64,000 nt of DNA from Methanofollis aquaemaris. GTDB taxonomy: Archaea; Halobacteriota; Methanomicrobia; Methanomicrobiales; Methanofollaceae. The translations under genes and the position numbers were made by a program. Below are positions 23,787-32,577 of this stretch, piece by piece. The first letter of the stretch is position 1, and every line of letters starts with the position of its first letter. The DNA is taken from contig NZ_CP036172.1 of NCBI RefSeq assembly GCF_017357525.1, positions 496,001 through 560,000 of the forward strand. The letters run 5' to 3'. Below the pieces are notes generated by a model, which was given only the letters and a program-made list of their open reading frames with translations, did not search any database and was not told where the DNA came from.

Positions 23787-24962
23787 TTATGATCCCTTCG
23801 TGACCTCCTGGTGCTCGGCGAGGATGGCGGCGAGGTGATCCACCTGGGCCTGGGTTTCCTCGACAGATTCCAGGCGCTTTTTCAGTTGGATATTCTCACT
23901 GACCAGATTTTCAAGGATTTCGGAATGGACTTCCATCTTTTGCCTGAACTCACTTTGGATTTCCCGGATCTCCTGGGGGGCCTGAATCGTGAGTTGTGGC
24001 TCTGCTTTTTTGTACTCCTCTGCGAGTTGGGCATTGGTGTATCGTCGATAGGCGTCGGTGAGATAACCCCGGTGGCCACTGAGGGCCTCCGGGATCTCAG
24101 CGGAGATCACCAACTTGGATTGACTGAGGAAAAACTTTCGAAGGCCGTGGTATGTCCGGGTCAGCCGGTTCGTTGTCGGATCACGTTCCAGGAGGCCGGC
24201 TCCCGTCAGGGCTCGCTCCCAGATCTCCCAGGCATTCCGGCGAGAGAAGGGGAACACCCGGTCATCGGCTGTGATATCTTTTGGCCTGGAGTGGCCGGCG
24301 GCAACTAGGCCGGAGTTGCGGAAGGCGGAAGATCGTAGATATTCGTCTCGCACCTTGAGCCACTCTGATAATGCCTGCGCTGCCTCTTCGGTAACGAAGG
24401 TCAGGCGGGGGGCACCGTTTTTGGTGATCGTCCCTGGGAGATTGATTGTCGCCGGGCTCTGAGAGAGGTCGAGGTCTCGGATAGAGAGTTTGAGGGCTTC
24501 TCCAATTCTCATTCCTGAGCTGGCCAGGGTCAGGACCAAAGCCCGCCCCTTGAGATCCATGTGAGCAAGGATCTTTTTCAGGACAACATGATCTACATCT
24601 GCTTCCCGTGTTTGAGGGCCGCCGCTTGGCATCTTCTGACCGATCCGCCGCCGCTGGGAGCGGGACACCTCGATCTCGTTCTCTTCAAGCCATGAAAATG
24701 TGCCACTGAGGTATAACTGAGCGGTCATCGGAGCATATCGATTCAGGACGACGGCGAAACCTCGGAGATCGGAAGGGATATCTCGATCCTCCCGAAGGTA
24801 TTGAAGAGAGAGATGATCATAGGTTGCGGCGTCCGAGGCGGGGCGCTTTACATCCGGCGGGTAGATATAATCTAGGAACCTCCTGAGAGCCGTGCCGTAT
24901 GCTTTCTTGGTGCTGGCCTTCGCATAGAGTCCAAGATACTGAGAATACGATGTTACCGCCAT
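23787..24962 (-). CDS. Tyrosine recombinase (integrase)
   Basis: A 391-aa site-specific recombinase. The N-terminal SAM-like core-binding domain (residues 5-100) precedes the catalytic domain: Arg152 (SSGMRIGEA), Lys181 (TKNGAP), His272-x-x-Arg275 (YHGLRK), His297 (LSGHRG) and a nucleophile at Tyr305 or Tyr308 (AYRRY). A C-terminal coiled coil (about 330-385) is an unusual extension. The ATG at 24962 was chosen since the longer frame to 25151 runs into the host solute-binding gene. It lies 10 bases inside the right arm site, as expected for an integrase that integrates and excises this element. Confidence 0.92.
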   Translation of the reverse strand: MAVTSYSQYLGLYAKASTKKAYGTALRRFLDYIYPPDVKRPASDAATYDHLSLQYLREDRDIPSDLRGFAVVLNRYAPMTAQLYLSGTFSWLEENEIEVSRSQRRRIGQKMPSGGPQTREADVDHVVLKKILAHMDLKGRALVLTLASSGMRIGEALKLSIRDLDLSQSPATINLPGTITKNGAPRLTFVTEEAAQALSEWLKVRDEYLRSSAFRNSGLVAAGHSRPKDITADDRVFPFSRRNAWEIWERALTGAGLLERDPTTNRLTRTYHGLRKFFLSQSKLVISAEIPEALSGHRGYLTDAYRRYTNAQLAEEYKKAEPQLTIQAPQEIREIQSEFRQKMEVHSEILENLVSENIQLKKRLESVEETQAQVDHLAAILAEHQEVTKGS

Positions 24963-24972
24963 TCTATGTAAT

Positions 24973-25001
24973 ATGCAGCCGACTACATAAAAAAAGATAT
25001 T
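24973..25001 (-). other. Putative attR: arm site plus core repeat
   Basis: ATGCAGCCGACTACAT (24973-24988) is the inverted counterpart of the arm at the left end, followed by the core AAAAGATATT (24992-25001) in direct orientation. Located between the integrase start and the start of the next host gene, 25 bases away. Confidence 0.6.
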
Positions 25002-25026
25002 AACTTCACCCTCAAACCTCTCTCTG

Positions 25027-25824
25027 ATGTCAAAATCATTCATCACAGCTCTGCTCATCGGTGCTGCAGTGATGTGCGCCTGTTTTGCAGGCTGCACCGG
25101 CACCGAGTCTCCCAGTGCCTCCGCCGAGGCCGGGGCGGACAATGTGCCCACCTACATCGTCGGCATCGACGCCCCGTACCCACCCTTCTCGCTGGTCGAC
25201 AAAGAAGGCAAGCCCACCGGCTTTGATACCGAATCGATGGAATGGATCGCAAAAGATCAGGGATTCAAGGTCGAGTTCAGGCAGATCGCCTTCGACAGCC
25301 TGGTCACGTCACTTGAGGGTAAGAACATCGATATCATCTACTCAGGGATGACCATCACCCCCGACCGTGAGGAGAAGGTCAACTTCACCCACCCGTACTG
25401 GCAGGTCAACCAGACGGTGATCATCAAAACCGACTCGTCCCTGACCATGGACGATGTCATGGCCGGAAAGGCGACCGTCGGCACCCAGCGCGGCACCACC
25501 GCCGGGATCTGGATGGACGAGCACCTCGTTGCAAACGGCACGATGCCCAAGGAGAACGTGAAGCACTATGACACCATCTCTCTGGCCGTCACCGACCTTG
25601 AGAACGGCAACATCGATGCCGTGATGTTCGACAGCACGGTCATCAACGATGTCATGGCCGGCAAGAACCTCGAGAAGATCGGTTCCATCGACACCCACGA
25701 GTACTTCGGGATCGGCGTCAGGAAGAGCGACACCGCCCTCCTCAACTCTCTCAACGAAGGGCTCGACAAGTTAATGAACGACCCCTACTGGCAGGAACTG
25801 ATCACCAAGTACAACATGGAGTGA
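25027..25824 (+). CDS. Family 3 (amino acid) extracellular solute-binding lipoprotein
   Basis: A 265-aa surface lipoprotein. Signal peptide with lipobox CFAGC (Cys near residue 22), then a type II periplasmic-binding fold: IVGIDAPYPPFSLVDKEGKP, TGFDTESMEWIAKD, IIYSGMTITPDREEKVNFTH, VGTQRGTTAGIW and VIKT segments. Such proteins bind amino acids for an ABC transporter, but no permease or ATPase gene is adjacent, so its partner must lie elsewhere. The provirus ends about 25 bases before the start codon, so its promoter is at or within attR. Confidence 0.88.
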   Translation: MSKSFITALLIGAAVMCACFAGCTGTESPSASAEAGADNVPTYIVGIDAPYPPFSLVDKEGKPTGFDTESMEWIAKDQGFKVEFRQIAFDSLVTSLEGKNIDIIYSGMTITPDREEKVNFTHPYWQVNQTVIIKTDSSLTMDDVMAGKATVGTQRGTTAGIWMDEHLVANGTMPKENVKHYDTISLAVTDLENGNIDAVMFDSTVINDVMAGKNLEKIGSIDTHEYFGIGVRKSDTALLNSLNEGLDKLMNDPYWQELITKYNME

Positions 25825-25900
25825 CCTTCCCGGTTGCTCTCATTTTTTTCGCAGACTCCGGTTCTGCCCGGGGCCTGCCCGAACCTTTCGGCATTCGAAT

Positions 25901-26330
25901 CTGTAGAATAGAGCATGAGCCGGGAGCACGCCTCAAGCATGCCGCATCAAAAACTTTCATGGCGGATCTTCCGGGGAATTTATATCGAGCATATCCTGAA
26001 GTATCCCGGGCATGAACAATCACCCTGGATCGGGCTCTGTTGAATCGACATGAACCCCGGATTCAAGCATACGCGATTGAACATGGCTCAGAGCAGCGTC
26101 TCAAGATGTAGAATTATTCCCCTCCCTTGCGCCGGTACACCAGAGAGAGGATCTCGTTCAAGCGCCGGGGTCGCTGCCCCCGGATCCCCGGGAAGGCAGA
26201 GGAGAGATCATGAAGAGGATGGCGTCGTCCCCGGCGCTCTCTTCACATGGGGGGATCGAGGAGCGGTCAACTCCCGCACAAAAACCCGTACAGACGATTT
26301 CTTCCCGGCAAAAAAGATTGGTCGTCCAGA
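25901..26330. repeat. Dispersed intergenic repeat, copy 2 (composite)
   Basis: Contains GGGCTCTGTTGAATCGACAT at 26032-26051, the end sequence of the repeat family, and CATGAACCCCGGATTCAAGC, which recurs near 56770. Upstream, GCATGAGCCGGGAGCACGCC (25911-25930) resembles the end of copy 7. The segment is a mosaic of repeat fragments with internal deletions. The whole gap 25825-26367 holds no convincing gene. Confidence 0.6.
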
Positions 26331-26367
26331 TACATTCTATTGGCGACCTTTTGTTCCTGACACGACC

Positions 26368-26871
26368 CTAGTTCAGTTCCACAGAGATCTTCGGTATTGT
26401 TGAAGTGTCATTGTAGGTCTTTGTGGCCTTTCCTACGAATACAATCCTGGTCTCTGCAGGGGAGAAGTCGGCCTGAACGAGGGGAGCGAACCAGTACTCT
26501 TTAAGCGCTTTTTCCGCGTCCTCGAAGTTGAGTGCCGGGGTCGTGTAGATCGTCGTCCCGTTCTCTCCCGCACGTACCTTTGCAAACCCTTCCACATGGA
26601 AGGAGGCGGTCTGATCGTCCATGGCAACCGACTCGACGCTGTGCCCTCCAGAGTACTTCTGGAGCGCCTTTTTAAACTCCTCGGTCGGGTCGGCGATCTT
26701 GAGGAAGACGGCGAACTTCTCCAGCCAGGAGAGCGAGTACGTAAAGTCTATCGTCGCCGCGCCACTCTCATTGACCGAGATGTCCAGTTCCTCCGCTGTG
26801 AAGGCCCCTGCTGGCAGGACCATACTTGCGACCAGAAGGAGCACGGCCAGGATCTGAATCCATGCCTTCAT
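26368..26871 (-). CDS. Secreted protein of unknown function (167 aa)
   Basis: Signal peptide (residues 1-23, ending PAGA), then a soluble domain beginning FTAEELDISVNESGAATIDF, with ISVNESG-type beta strands and a helical part (ADPTEEFKKALQKYSGGHSV). No transmembrane anchor or lipobox. The layout (signal, beta domain, Asn-x-Ser/Thr sites) resembles the secreted 152-aa protein at 45247. ATG at 26871 was preferred because it starts at the signal peptide. No known family recognised. Confidence 0.65.
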   Translation of the reverse strand: MKAWIQILAVLLLVASMVLPAGAFTAEELDISVNESGAATIDFTYSLSWLEKFAVFLKIADPTEEFKKALQKYSGGHSVESVAMDDQTASFHVEGFAKVRAGENGTTIYTTPALNFEDAEKALKEYWFAPLVQADFSPAETRIVFVGKATKTYNDTSTIPKISVELN

Positions 26872-26980
26872 TCTTTCATCACCACGCATACATCAGATTA
26901 GCGCCATATAAATATACTGAACACACTCTATTCATTTCCTGCCTGCCCGCAACAGATATATACAAGAACCGATATCGGTG

Positions 26981-27250
26981 ATGGTGATGGGCCGTCCGGG
27001 GAGGCACCTCGTTGCGGGGGGGTTTATAACCTGGCTTTTTGCTGTGACCCTCTTCCTCGTCCTGATGAAGAGCGTCGACCTGATGGTGTTCCTGGTACTT
27101 GTCTCGATCGGATTTTTCATCCTCGTCGAGGTGCTTGACACCACCTTTGTCAGGCCTTCCCATGTACTCTATCTCAAGTATCTTGTCGCCGCCGGACTCG
27201 TCGTATTTGGAACGGTCATCATCGATAAAGTGGCGAGGGTTCTCATCTGA
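26981..27250 (+). CDS. Small membrane protein, first gene of the MoxR operon
   Basis: A protein of about 89 aa with three transmembrane segments (ITWLFAVTLFLVLM, VFLVLVSIGFFILVEVL and YLVAAGLVVFGTVII). A TATA-like GATATATAC at 26955-26963 puts transcription initiation near the ATG codons at 26981 and 26987. Its stop overlaps the next start. No known family; joint regulation with the downstream DUF4129-MoxR genes is likely. Confidence 0.62.
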   Translation: MVMGRPGRHLVAGGFITWLFAVTLFLVLMKSVDLMVFLVLVSIGFFILVEVLDTTFVRPSHVLYLKYLVAAGLVVFGTVIIDKVARVLI

Positions 27251-28992
27251 TGAAGAGAAAAATGGTCCTGAAAGGGATGGTCGCGGCGTTTTCCCTGGTA
27301 TGCCTTGTCATCCTGAGCGGGATGTTCGCATCGCCGGTGCTCTACTCGGATGAGCAGGTTGTCTCCACACCGGCCCATGCCCGACCGGTACCAAACGAAC
27401 GCGCCCAGGACGGGCGGATGGATATGGTCGTCCCCGCGATGGCGGACCTCATGGACCAGAGCGGGACGATCGTCCTCCACGTCAGAGAGAAGGACTTCGA
27501 AAAAGCTGAAGAAGATCTGGTCCGTTATATGGAGGCCTCCCGCTCCTTCAACAATCTGGTCGTCAGTCTCGACATGACCGAGAGCGACATCAGCGAGTTC
27601 ACCGAGGGGAACATGGAGAACATGGGCGCTCTCGCCACACTCCTCGAGGAGAGCAGAAGGATGGACGAACTCTCCAGACTTGAGGTAGTCTATCAGGACG
27701 AAAAAGATTCTGAAAATTTCTATTCTGTCACCTATGAGGGTGAAGCGCTCCAGATGAAGATGGAAGAGGCCCTGAAGCGGTATCAAGGTCAGCAGACGGC
27801 GATGACCGATATCGGAACAAAGTACGATCTCCCCGTCTCATCCTATGTCCAGAGCGTCTCGGCCTTTGCCGGCGTGGTGGACGAGACCGACCGCACGCGG
27901 CAGGGATGGGGAGAGCGGCACGACGACGGCCGTCCTGCACCGAGCATCTCGGTCAGTCCGCCTTCGGTCTCGTACGGCGACTCGGTCCGGGTCTCCGGCG
28001 TGACGTCCGGGAGGTCCGCGGAGACGCTCTCGCTCTTCCTTGACGGCAGGGAATGGACCACGGCGACGGTCGACCGGGCCGGGCGGTATGCGGCGGCAAT
28101 CCCGGCCTCTTCCATCAGTGCCGGCCGCCATCTCCTCTATGCCACCCATGACGGAGGTTACTCGGAGGTGGCCGAATTCGAGGTGCTGGCCGCCCCGGCC
28201 GCCCTCACGCTGGAGGTCGGGCCGTCGGCATCGGGCTGGGAGGAGAATATCGTCTGCAGCGGCACCCTGCTCAGCCGGGGAGAGCCGGTCGAGGGTGCCG
28301 GGGTCACGATCACATCCGACGACGGCACCACGCTCTCGGCAAAGACCGATGCAGAGGGATCGTACTCCTGCACCGGTCGTATCGAGCCCGGCCCTCGCGA
28401 ATTGCGGGCCGCCGTCTCCGGAGAGGCTCTCCCCCTCCGTTACACCGTCAGCGACACCGTTGAGATGGATGTACCCGAGCCCGGCGCCCTGGTCACGGCC
28501 CTCGTCATGAAGGCCGCGGCCGTCCTGATCGCAGGGATAGGAGTGGCGCTGGCGGTCAGACACAGGCAGGCCAGACGCCGCTCAAGGAATCTGCTCGCAA
28601 TACCCAGGCGGCCGGTCGGCCCGCCCGAAGGGGTGTGGCCGGGAACGGCACCGGACGCGGTCTCGCAGGCCCGCGAGTGGACGCCTTCTGAGGTGAAGGA
28701 ACGCTACGCCGACCTCATCTCAAGAGGTCGGTACGGCGATGCGATCCGCCTCCTGTACCTCTCAATCGCCGCCAGGATCGGAAGAGATCAGAAGATCGGG
28801 AACTACAACGCCCTGACACCGCGCGAGGTGCTCGGCATTGCGACGGCGGCGGCACCGGCCGGCGGCCTCTCCGGATTTATCGGGGCCTATGAAAAGGTGA
28901 GGTACGGCCGGTCCGAGCCGTCGTACGAGCAGACAGCATGCCTGCAACGGTTGTATGATCAGAACTCCGACTATGGGGGTGAGCGCGATTAG
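27250..28992 (+). CDS. DUF4129-type membrane protein with extracellular domain
   Basis: A 580-aa protein. An N-terminal signal anchor (residues 8-30) leads to an extracellular helical part (about 35-200) and two Ig-like sandwiches (ISVSPPSVSYGDSVRVSGVT; ENIVCSGTLLSRGEPVEGAG). A transmembrane helix (about 415-435) and a cytoplasmic C-terminal DUF4129-like helical domain (SRGRYGDAIRLLYLSIAARI; FIGAYEKVRYGRSEPSY) follow. DUF4129 genes regularly sit beside MoxR and DUF58 genes and often with transglutaminase-like proteins. The role is probably in assembly or quality control of surface proteins; the exact function is unknown. Confidence 0.78.
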   Translation: MKRKMVLKGMVAAFSLVCLVILSGMFASPVLYSDEQVVSTPAHARPVPNERAQDGRMDMVVPAMADLMDQSGTIVLHVREKDFEKAEEDLVRYMEASRSFNNLVVSLDMTESDISEFTEGNMENMGALATLLEESRRMDELSRLEVVYQDEKDSENFYSVTYEGEALQMKMEEALKRYQGQQTAMTDIGTKYDLPVSSYVQSVSAFAGVVDETDRTRQGWGERHDDGRPAPSISVSPPSVSYGDSVRVSGVTSGRSAETLSLFLDGREWTTATVDRAGRYAAAIPASSISAGRHLLYATHDGGYSEVAEFEVLAAPAALTLEVGPSASGWEENIVCSGTLLSRGEPVEGAGVTITSDDGTTLSAKTDAEGSYSCTGRIEPGPRELRAAVSGEALPLRYTVSDTVEMDVPEPGALVTALVMKAAAVLIAGIGVALAVRHRQARRRSRNLLAIPRRPVGPPEGVWPGTAPDAVSQAREWTPSEVKERYADLISRGRYGDAIRLLYLSIAARIGRDQKIGNYNALTPREVLGIATAAAPAGGLSGFIGAYEKVRYGRSEPSYEQTACLQRLYDQNSDYGGERD

Positions 28993-29863
28993 TCGGGCGT
29001 GGGGGTGTACGGCGGCCCTCCTCCTCGGGATGATGGTCGTCCTCTCTGTCCACTTCTCGACGACCGGCGACGAGTACGGCATCTCGAACCGGGGGTGGAA
29101 CGGATCCTCGGTCTTCTTCGACGCCGTGCTGGAAGAGGGAGGGACGATGATCACCGACCCGGCCCTCCTCAGCAATTATGAAAACTCGCTTCTCCTCCTT
29201 GTCGTACCGGCCTTCGAGTCCGGAGAGAGAGATCCCGGTGCCTATCGAGCGTACCTTCGACGGGACAACACGATCTTCATCGCAGACGAGGGGGGGGCAT
29301 CAAATGTCATACTCCAGAGTATCGGGTCGTCGATGAGGGTGGTGCCGGCGAACATCTCCTCTCTCGACACCGCGTATACCGGATCGTTCTTCCCGAACGG
29401 TCACCCGGCCGCCGGCCATCCTCTCCTCGCCGGGGTGGAGACGCTCACCTTCAACCGTCCCGCCCATGTGACCGGGGGCGAGCCCCTCATGGTCTCCGGG
29501 CTCTTCAGCTGGCAGGATCTGAACGGCGACGGGAGGATGGACGCCGGTGAACCTTCGGGGACCTTTTCGTTCCTTGCAAGGGAGGAGATCGGTGCCGGCG
29601 AGGTGATCGTCTGCTCTGACCCGAGTCTTCTCATCAATGCCATGCAAGGGGGAGATGTGCCCGGCGGGAACAGGGCCTTTGTCGGGAACCTCAGGTCATA
29701 TCGCGGTGCGATGCTGGTGGACGGTGCGGCCTCGACGGCAACCCGGGACCGTGCGCTTCTTGCAGGCCTCAGGGATTCGCCGTCACTCCAGGCAGGTCTG
29801 CTTGCTGCGTCTCTCTTCGCCGTTGCAGTCCTCTGGAGAAAGAAGTACAGGGTGGGTGGGTAG
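28973..29863 (+). CDS. DUF4350-type membrane protein
   Basis: A 296-aa protein with an N-terminal transmembrane helix (GCTAALLLGMMVVLSVHF), an extracellular domain starting NRGWNGSSVFFDAVLEEGGT and including LLLLVVPAFESGERD, and a C-terminal helix (LQAGLLAASLFAVAVLW). The DUF4350 fold resembles the periplasmic binding/GATase-like domain found next to DUF4129 and MoxR. It overlaps the previous gene by 20 bases. An upstream ATG at 28955 is possible. Confidence 0.72.
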   Translation: MGVSAISRAWGCTAALLLGMMVVLSVHFSTTGDEYGISNRGWNGSSVFFDAVLEEGGTMITDPALLSNYENSLLLLVVPAFESGERDPGAYRAYLRRDNTIFIADEGGASNVILQSIGSSMRVVPANISSLDTAYTGSFFPNGHPAAGHPLLAGVETLTFNRPAHVTGGEPLMVSGLFSWQDLNGDGRMDAGEPSGTFSFLAREEIGAGEVIVCSDPSLLINAMQGGDVPGGNRAFVGNLRSYRGAMLVDGAASTATRDRALLAGLRDSPSLQAGLLAASLFAVAVLWRKKYRVGG

Positions 29864-30838
29864 ATGGAACCTGATCTTGTTGCAACAGAACTGAATGGTA
29901 TATCTGAGACATATGGAAAGGTAACCGAGACCGTCGGCCGGTTTGTGGTTGGAAACGAACCCCTCATCGAGATGATCTATATCGGAATGCTCAGCGAGGG
30001 GCACATCCTCCTTGAAGGAGTGCCGGGGACAGCCAAGACCGTCATTGCAAAGACGATCGCCCTCCTCTCGGGGTGCGATTTCAGCCGGATCCAGTGTGCG
30101 GTCGATATGCAGCCGGCAGACATCGTCGGGGTGCGGATCTATGACCCTGAACGTCGGGACTTTGTCCTGAGAAAGGGGCCAATTTTTTCGAATTTTATCT
30201 TGATCGATGAGATGAACCGGGTCAGCCCCAGGACGCAGAGCGCCTTCATCGAGGCGATGAGCGAACGGCAGGCAACCATTGACGGTGCTCTACACCGCTT
30301 TTCAAGTCCGTTCTTCGTGGTCGCAACCCAGAACCCGTACGAGTTCGAGGGAACCTTCCCGCTCATCGAAGCCCAGAAGGACCGATTCATGTTCAGTGCA
30401 AGGCTCGACTATCTGGACGCCGAGAATGAACTCGAGATCATCAGGCGGGAGAGCACAGGTTTCCTTGACTGGGAGAACTACAGCACCGAGGTCTCCCCGG
30501 TCCTTTCACCGGCAAGGATCGGGCGTTTTATCCGTGCGGTCCGTGCGGTCAGGGTCGAAGAACCTGTGCTCCAGTATATCAGAGATATCGTCCTTGCCAC
30601 GAGGAACCATACCGACATCTGGCTCGGTGCGAGCCCGAGGGCGTCCATTGCCCTGGTGCGGGGCGGGAAGGCCCTTGCAGCGCTCCATGGCCGGGCCTAT
30701 GTGATCCCCGACGACATCAAGCAGGTCGCTCATCTCGCCCTTCCCCACCGTCTCGTCATCAGGCGCGAGGCCGACCTCGGTGGCGTGACCGCCCATGAAG
30801 TGACCGACGAGATCCTGGCCGCCGTCGAGGTGCAGTAG
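29864..30838 (+). CDS. MoxR-family AAA+ ATPase
   Basis: A 324-aa AAA+ ATPase. Walker A is GVPGTAKT, Walker B is FILIDEMNR, sensor 1 is VVATQNPYEFEGTFPLIEAQ with the MoxR signature, and sensor 2 lies in a C-terminal lid (GASPRASIALVRGGKA). MoxR ATPases act as chaperones for maturation of multiprotein or surface complexes, working with DUF58 (VWA-like) proteins. The gene starts within one base of the previous stop and is followed immediately by DUF58. Confidence 0.93.
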   Translation: MEPDLVATELNGISETYGKVTETVGRFVVGNEPLIEMIYIGMLSEGHILLEGVPGTAKTVIAKTIALLSGCDFSRIQCAVDMQPADIVGVRIYDPERRDFVLRKGPIFSNFILIDEMNRVSPRTQSAFIEAMSERQATIDGALHRFSSPFFVVATQNPYEFEGTFPLIEAQKDRFMFSARLDYLDAENELEIIRRESTGFLDWENYSTEVSPVLSPARIGRFIRAVRAVRVEEPVLQYIRDIVLATRNHTDIWLGASPRASIALVRGGKALAALHGRAYVIPDDIKQVAHLALPHRLVIRREADLGGVTAHEVTDEILAAVEVQ

Positions 30839-32143
30839 GTGTCTGTCGGGAGCGGTGCCTACGGAGTTCTTCTTTATCTTGGAATACTCGCAGGTCTCTC
30901 GCTCCTGGTGGATAGCCTCGCTGCGGTCCTCGGAGCGTGTGCCGTCGGCACGTTTCTCTTCATCAGGTACGCCGTCGCCTATCGCCGGTTTGCGATGGTC
31001 GTCACCAGCCTGAAGGTCACCAGAGAACTGGAGAACCCGGCCGTCAGGCAGGACTCGACGGTCGGCGTGCGGGTGCGGGTCACCGCCGCACTCCCGCCCG
31101 GGTGCCGGATCGAGGTCGAAGACCTCCCACCTGCCGGGGTGCAGGTAGTCGGGGGATCGACCTGTCTCTCCCTCGTTGGCCCCCTGCTCGAGGAAGAGGT
31201 GATCTCCTACTCGATGGTCGTCCCGACCGAAGGGGAGGTCGTCTTCAGGGGGGTGGAACTCAGACTCCCCGACCTCTTCTTCCCGAGGATCGCCGCTTTC
31301 AGGGGAGAGGGCATGCGCCTCCCCACACTGATGGTGCGGCCTGAACGTCGTTTCATCACTCAGAAAGGTGAGCAGGACGACACCGGGCCTGAGTCCCGCC
31401 ACCCCTCAGGGGGGACAGGCGGGACGGTACGCTCCTTCAGGGAGTTTGTCGACGGTGACGATGTACGCAGGATCGACTGGAAAGTTTCGGCAAAACGGGA
31501 CTCCCTCCATGTCAGGGTGTATGCCGACGAAGAAGAGCGGCCGCCGCTCATCTTTGTCGACCTCCCCAGGGGAGAGGTCAGTCAGCATGCCCGCGCCGCC
31601 CTGAAAAAGGCGGTGCGGAGTGCGGTCGCGGCTTCGGTGCAGACACATGGCCGCACCTCCCTGATGGCGGTCAAAGGCCCCAACCTCCTCGTCTATCTGC
31701 CTCTCGAAGCCGATTATGCACGGGCCATGCAGGCACTTGCCGGCGGAGAGAACACGACGGCGGAGGAGGCATACTTTTACCGCGCCCGCCCCCCCTCCTT
31801 CCTCCGCACCAATCTGAACGCCCTTCTCTATGGGTCGGGGAACGGAAACGGAGATGGGAACGGCCATCGAGCAGGCTCTGACTATCGCGAGAGACTCTCT
31901 GCGGTCTATGGATCGACCCTCAGAGGACGGGAGCGGACAGTCTACGAACGGCAGTTGACACAGGCGGTGTGGCGGCTCCGGCCCCGCCGCATCGAACTCT
32001 TCTCCTGCCGGGACGGCGATCGGAGCCACCTTGACTTTGTGGTCTGCATTGCGGAGCGGGCCGGGGTTCCGGTCGATCTCTGGAAACAGAACGGGCACAG
32101 ACACCCGGAGAGTCCAGAAGGGGGAGCGGAGGCGGTGCGGTGA
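30839..32143 (+). CDS. DUF58 (VWA-like) domain protein
   Basis: A 434-aa protein. Two N-terminal membrane helices (residues 8-45) precede a beta region and then the DUF58 core FREFVDGDDVRRIDWKVSAK, with the VWA-like strand PPLIFVDLPRGE. DUF58 proteins pair with MoxR ATPases. The start codon is GTG directly after the moxR stop. The C-terminal part includes a Gly/Asn linker. Confidence 0.86.
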   Translation: MSVGSGAYGVLLYLGILAGLSLLVDSLAAVLGACAVGTFLFIRYAVAYRRFAMVVTSLKVTRELENPAVRQDSTVGVRVRVTAALPPGCRIEVEDLPPAGVQVVGGSTCLSLVGPLLEEEVISYSMVVPTEGEVVFRGVELRLPDLFFPRIAAFRGEGMRLPTLMVRPERRFITQKGEQDDTGPESRHPSGGTGGTVRSFREFVDGDDVRRIDWKVSAKRDSLHVRVYADEEERPPLIFVDLPRGEVSQHARAALKKAVRSAVAASVQTHGRTSLMAVKGPNLLVYLPLEADYARAMQALAGGENTTAEEAYFYRARPPSFLRTNLNALLYGSGNGNGDGNGHRAGSDYRERLSAVYGSTLRGRERTVYERQLTQAVWRLRPRRIELFSCRDGDRSHLDFVVCIAERAGVPVDLWKQNGHRHPESPEGGAEAVR

Positions 32144-32577
32144 AGCCGGTGCTCTTCCTCCCGGTACCCCTGGCCCTGGCGGCCGGTCTTCTCTCCGGGG
32201 CATGGCTCGACACCCTCCTCTTCTCGTTCCTCTATCTCGGAACTCTCTGTCTGGCGCAAAGGTGGAGGTCGGACGGATGGCTTCTTCTTTTCTGCGGCGG
32301 CGAACCGCTGGTGCTGGTCACCGCCGGGAAGTCATGGGAAGCCGCAATCCTCATCCAGTTCCTGGTGCTCTGGGCGGCGCTCGCCACCACCCAGGATCGA
32401 TCGGCACCATGGGTGATCGTCGGGGCGGGGTTCGTCCTCTCAGGAGGGGCGATGATCGCCGCCCTGGACGAGGTCGTGACCGCACTGCTTGCCGTGGGCG
32501 GACTGGTGCTCCTGGCTTTTTCCCTCGTATGGCTTGCCGAACATCAGATGAAATCCAGGGCGGAGATCGGACGATGA
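32140..32577 (+). CDS. Small membrane protein of the MoxR operon
   Basis: A 145-aa protein with four or five hydrophobic helices along its length (LFLPVPLALAAGLLSGAWL; LIQFLVLWAALATTQ; VTALLAVGGLVLLAFSLVWL). The GTG start overlaps the DUF58 stop (GTGA), and it overlaps the next gene by 4 bases. No family recognised. Confidence 0.72.
   Translation: MKPVLFLPVPLALAAGLLSGAWLDTLLFSFLYLGTLCLAQRWRSDGWLLLFCGGEPLVLVTAGKSWEAAILIQFLVLWAALATTQDRSAPWVIVGAGFVLSGGAMIAALDEVVTALLAVGGLVLLAFSLVWLAEHQMKSRAEIGR

Larger units (their letters stand above)
11694..25001. mobile_element. Integrated non-tailed virus-like element (provirus)
   Basis: A 13.3-kb block bordered by the 10-bp direct repeat AAAAGATATT (11694-11703 and 24992-25001). 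Inside are a tyrosine integrase next to the right end, a two-tyrosine HUH Rep, an early operon of short overlapping genes, regulator-like genes, and a late operon with a coat-like peptide, secreted membrane-anchored proteins and a Zot/FtsK-like ATPase. No tailed-phage genes (large terminase, portal, major capsid, tape measure) are seen. The combination resembles inovirus-like elements, which are known from a few archaea, and also pleolipoviruses (spike, ATPase, RCR Rep). The genes look intact, so the element may be functional. Confidence 0.85.

Noticed and set aside
23787-25151. Integrase extension to 25151
   Set aside because: It would overlap the solute-binding gene and cross the attachment site; the integrase fold begins at MAVTSYSQYL.
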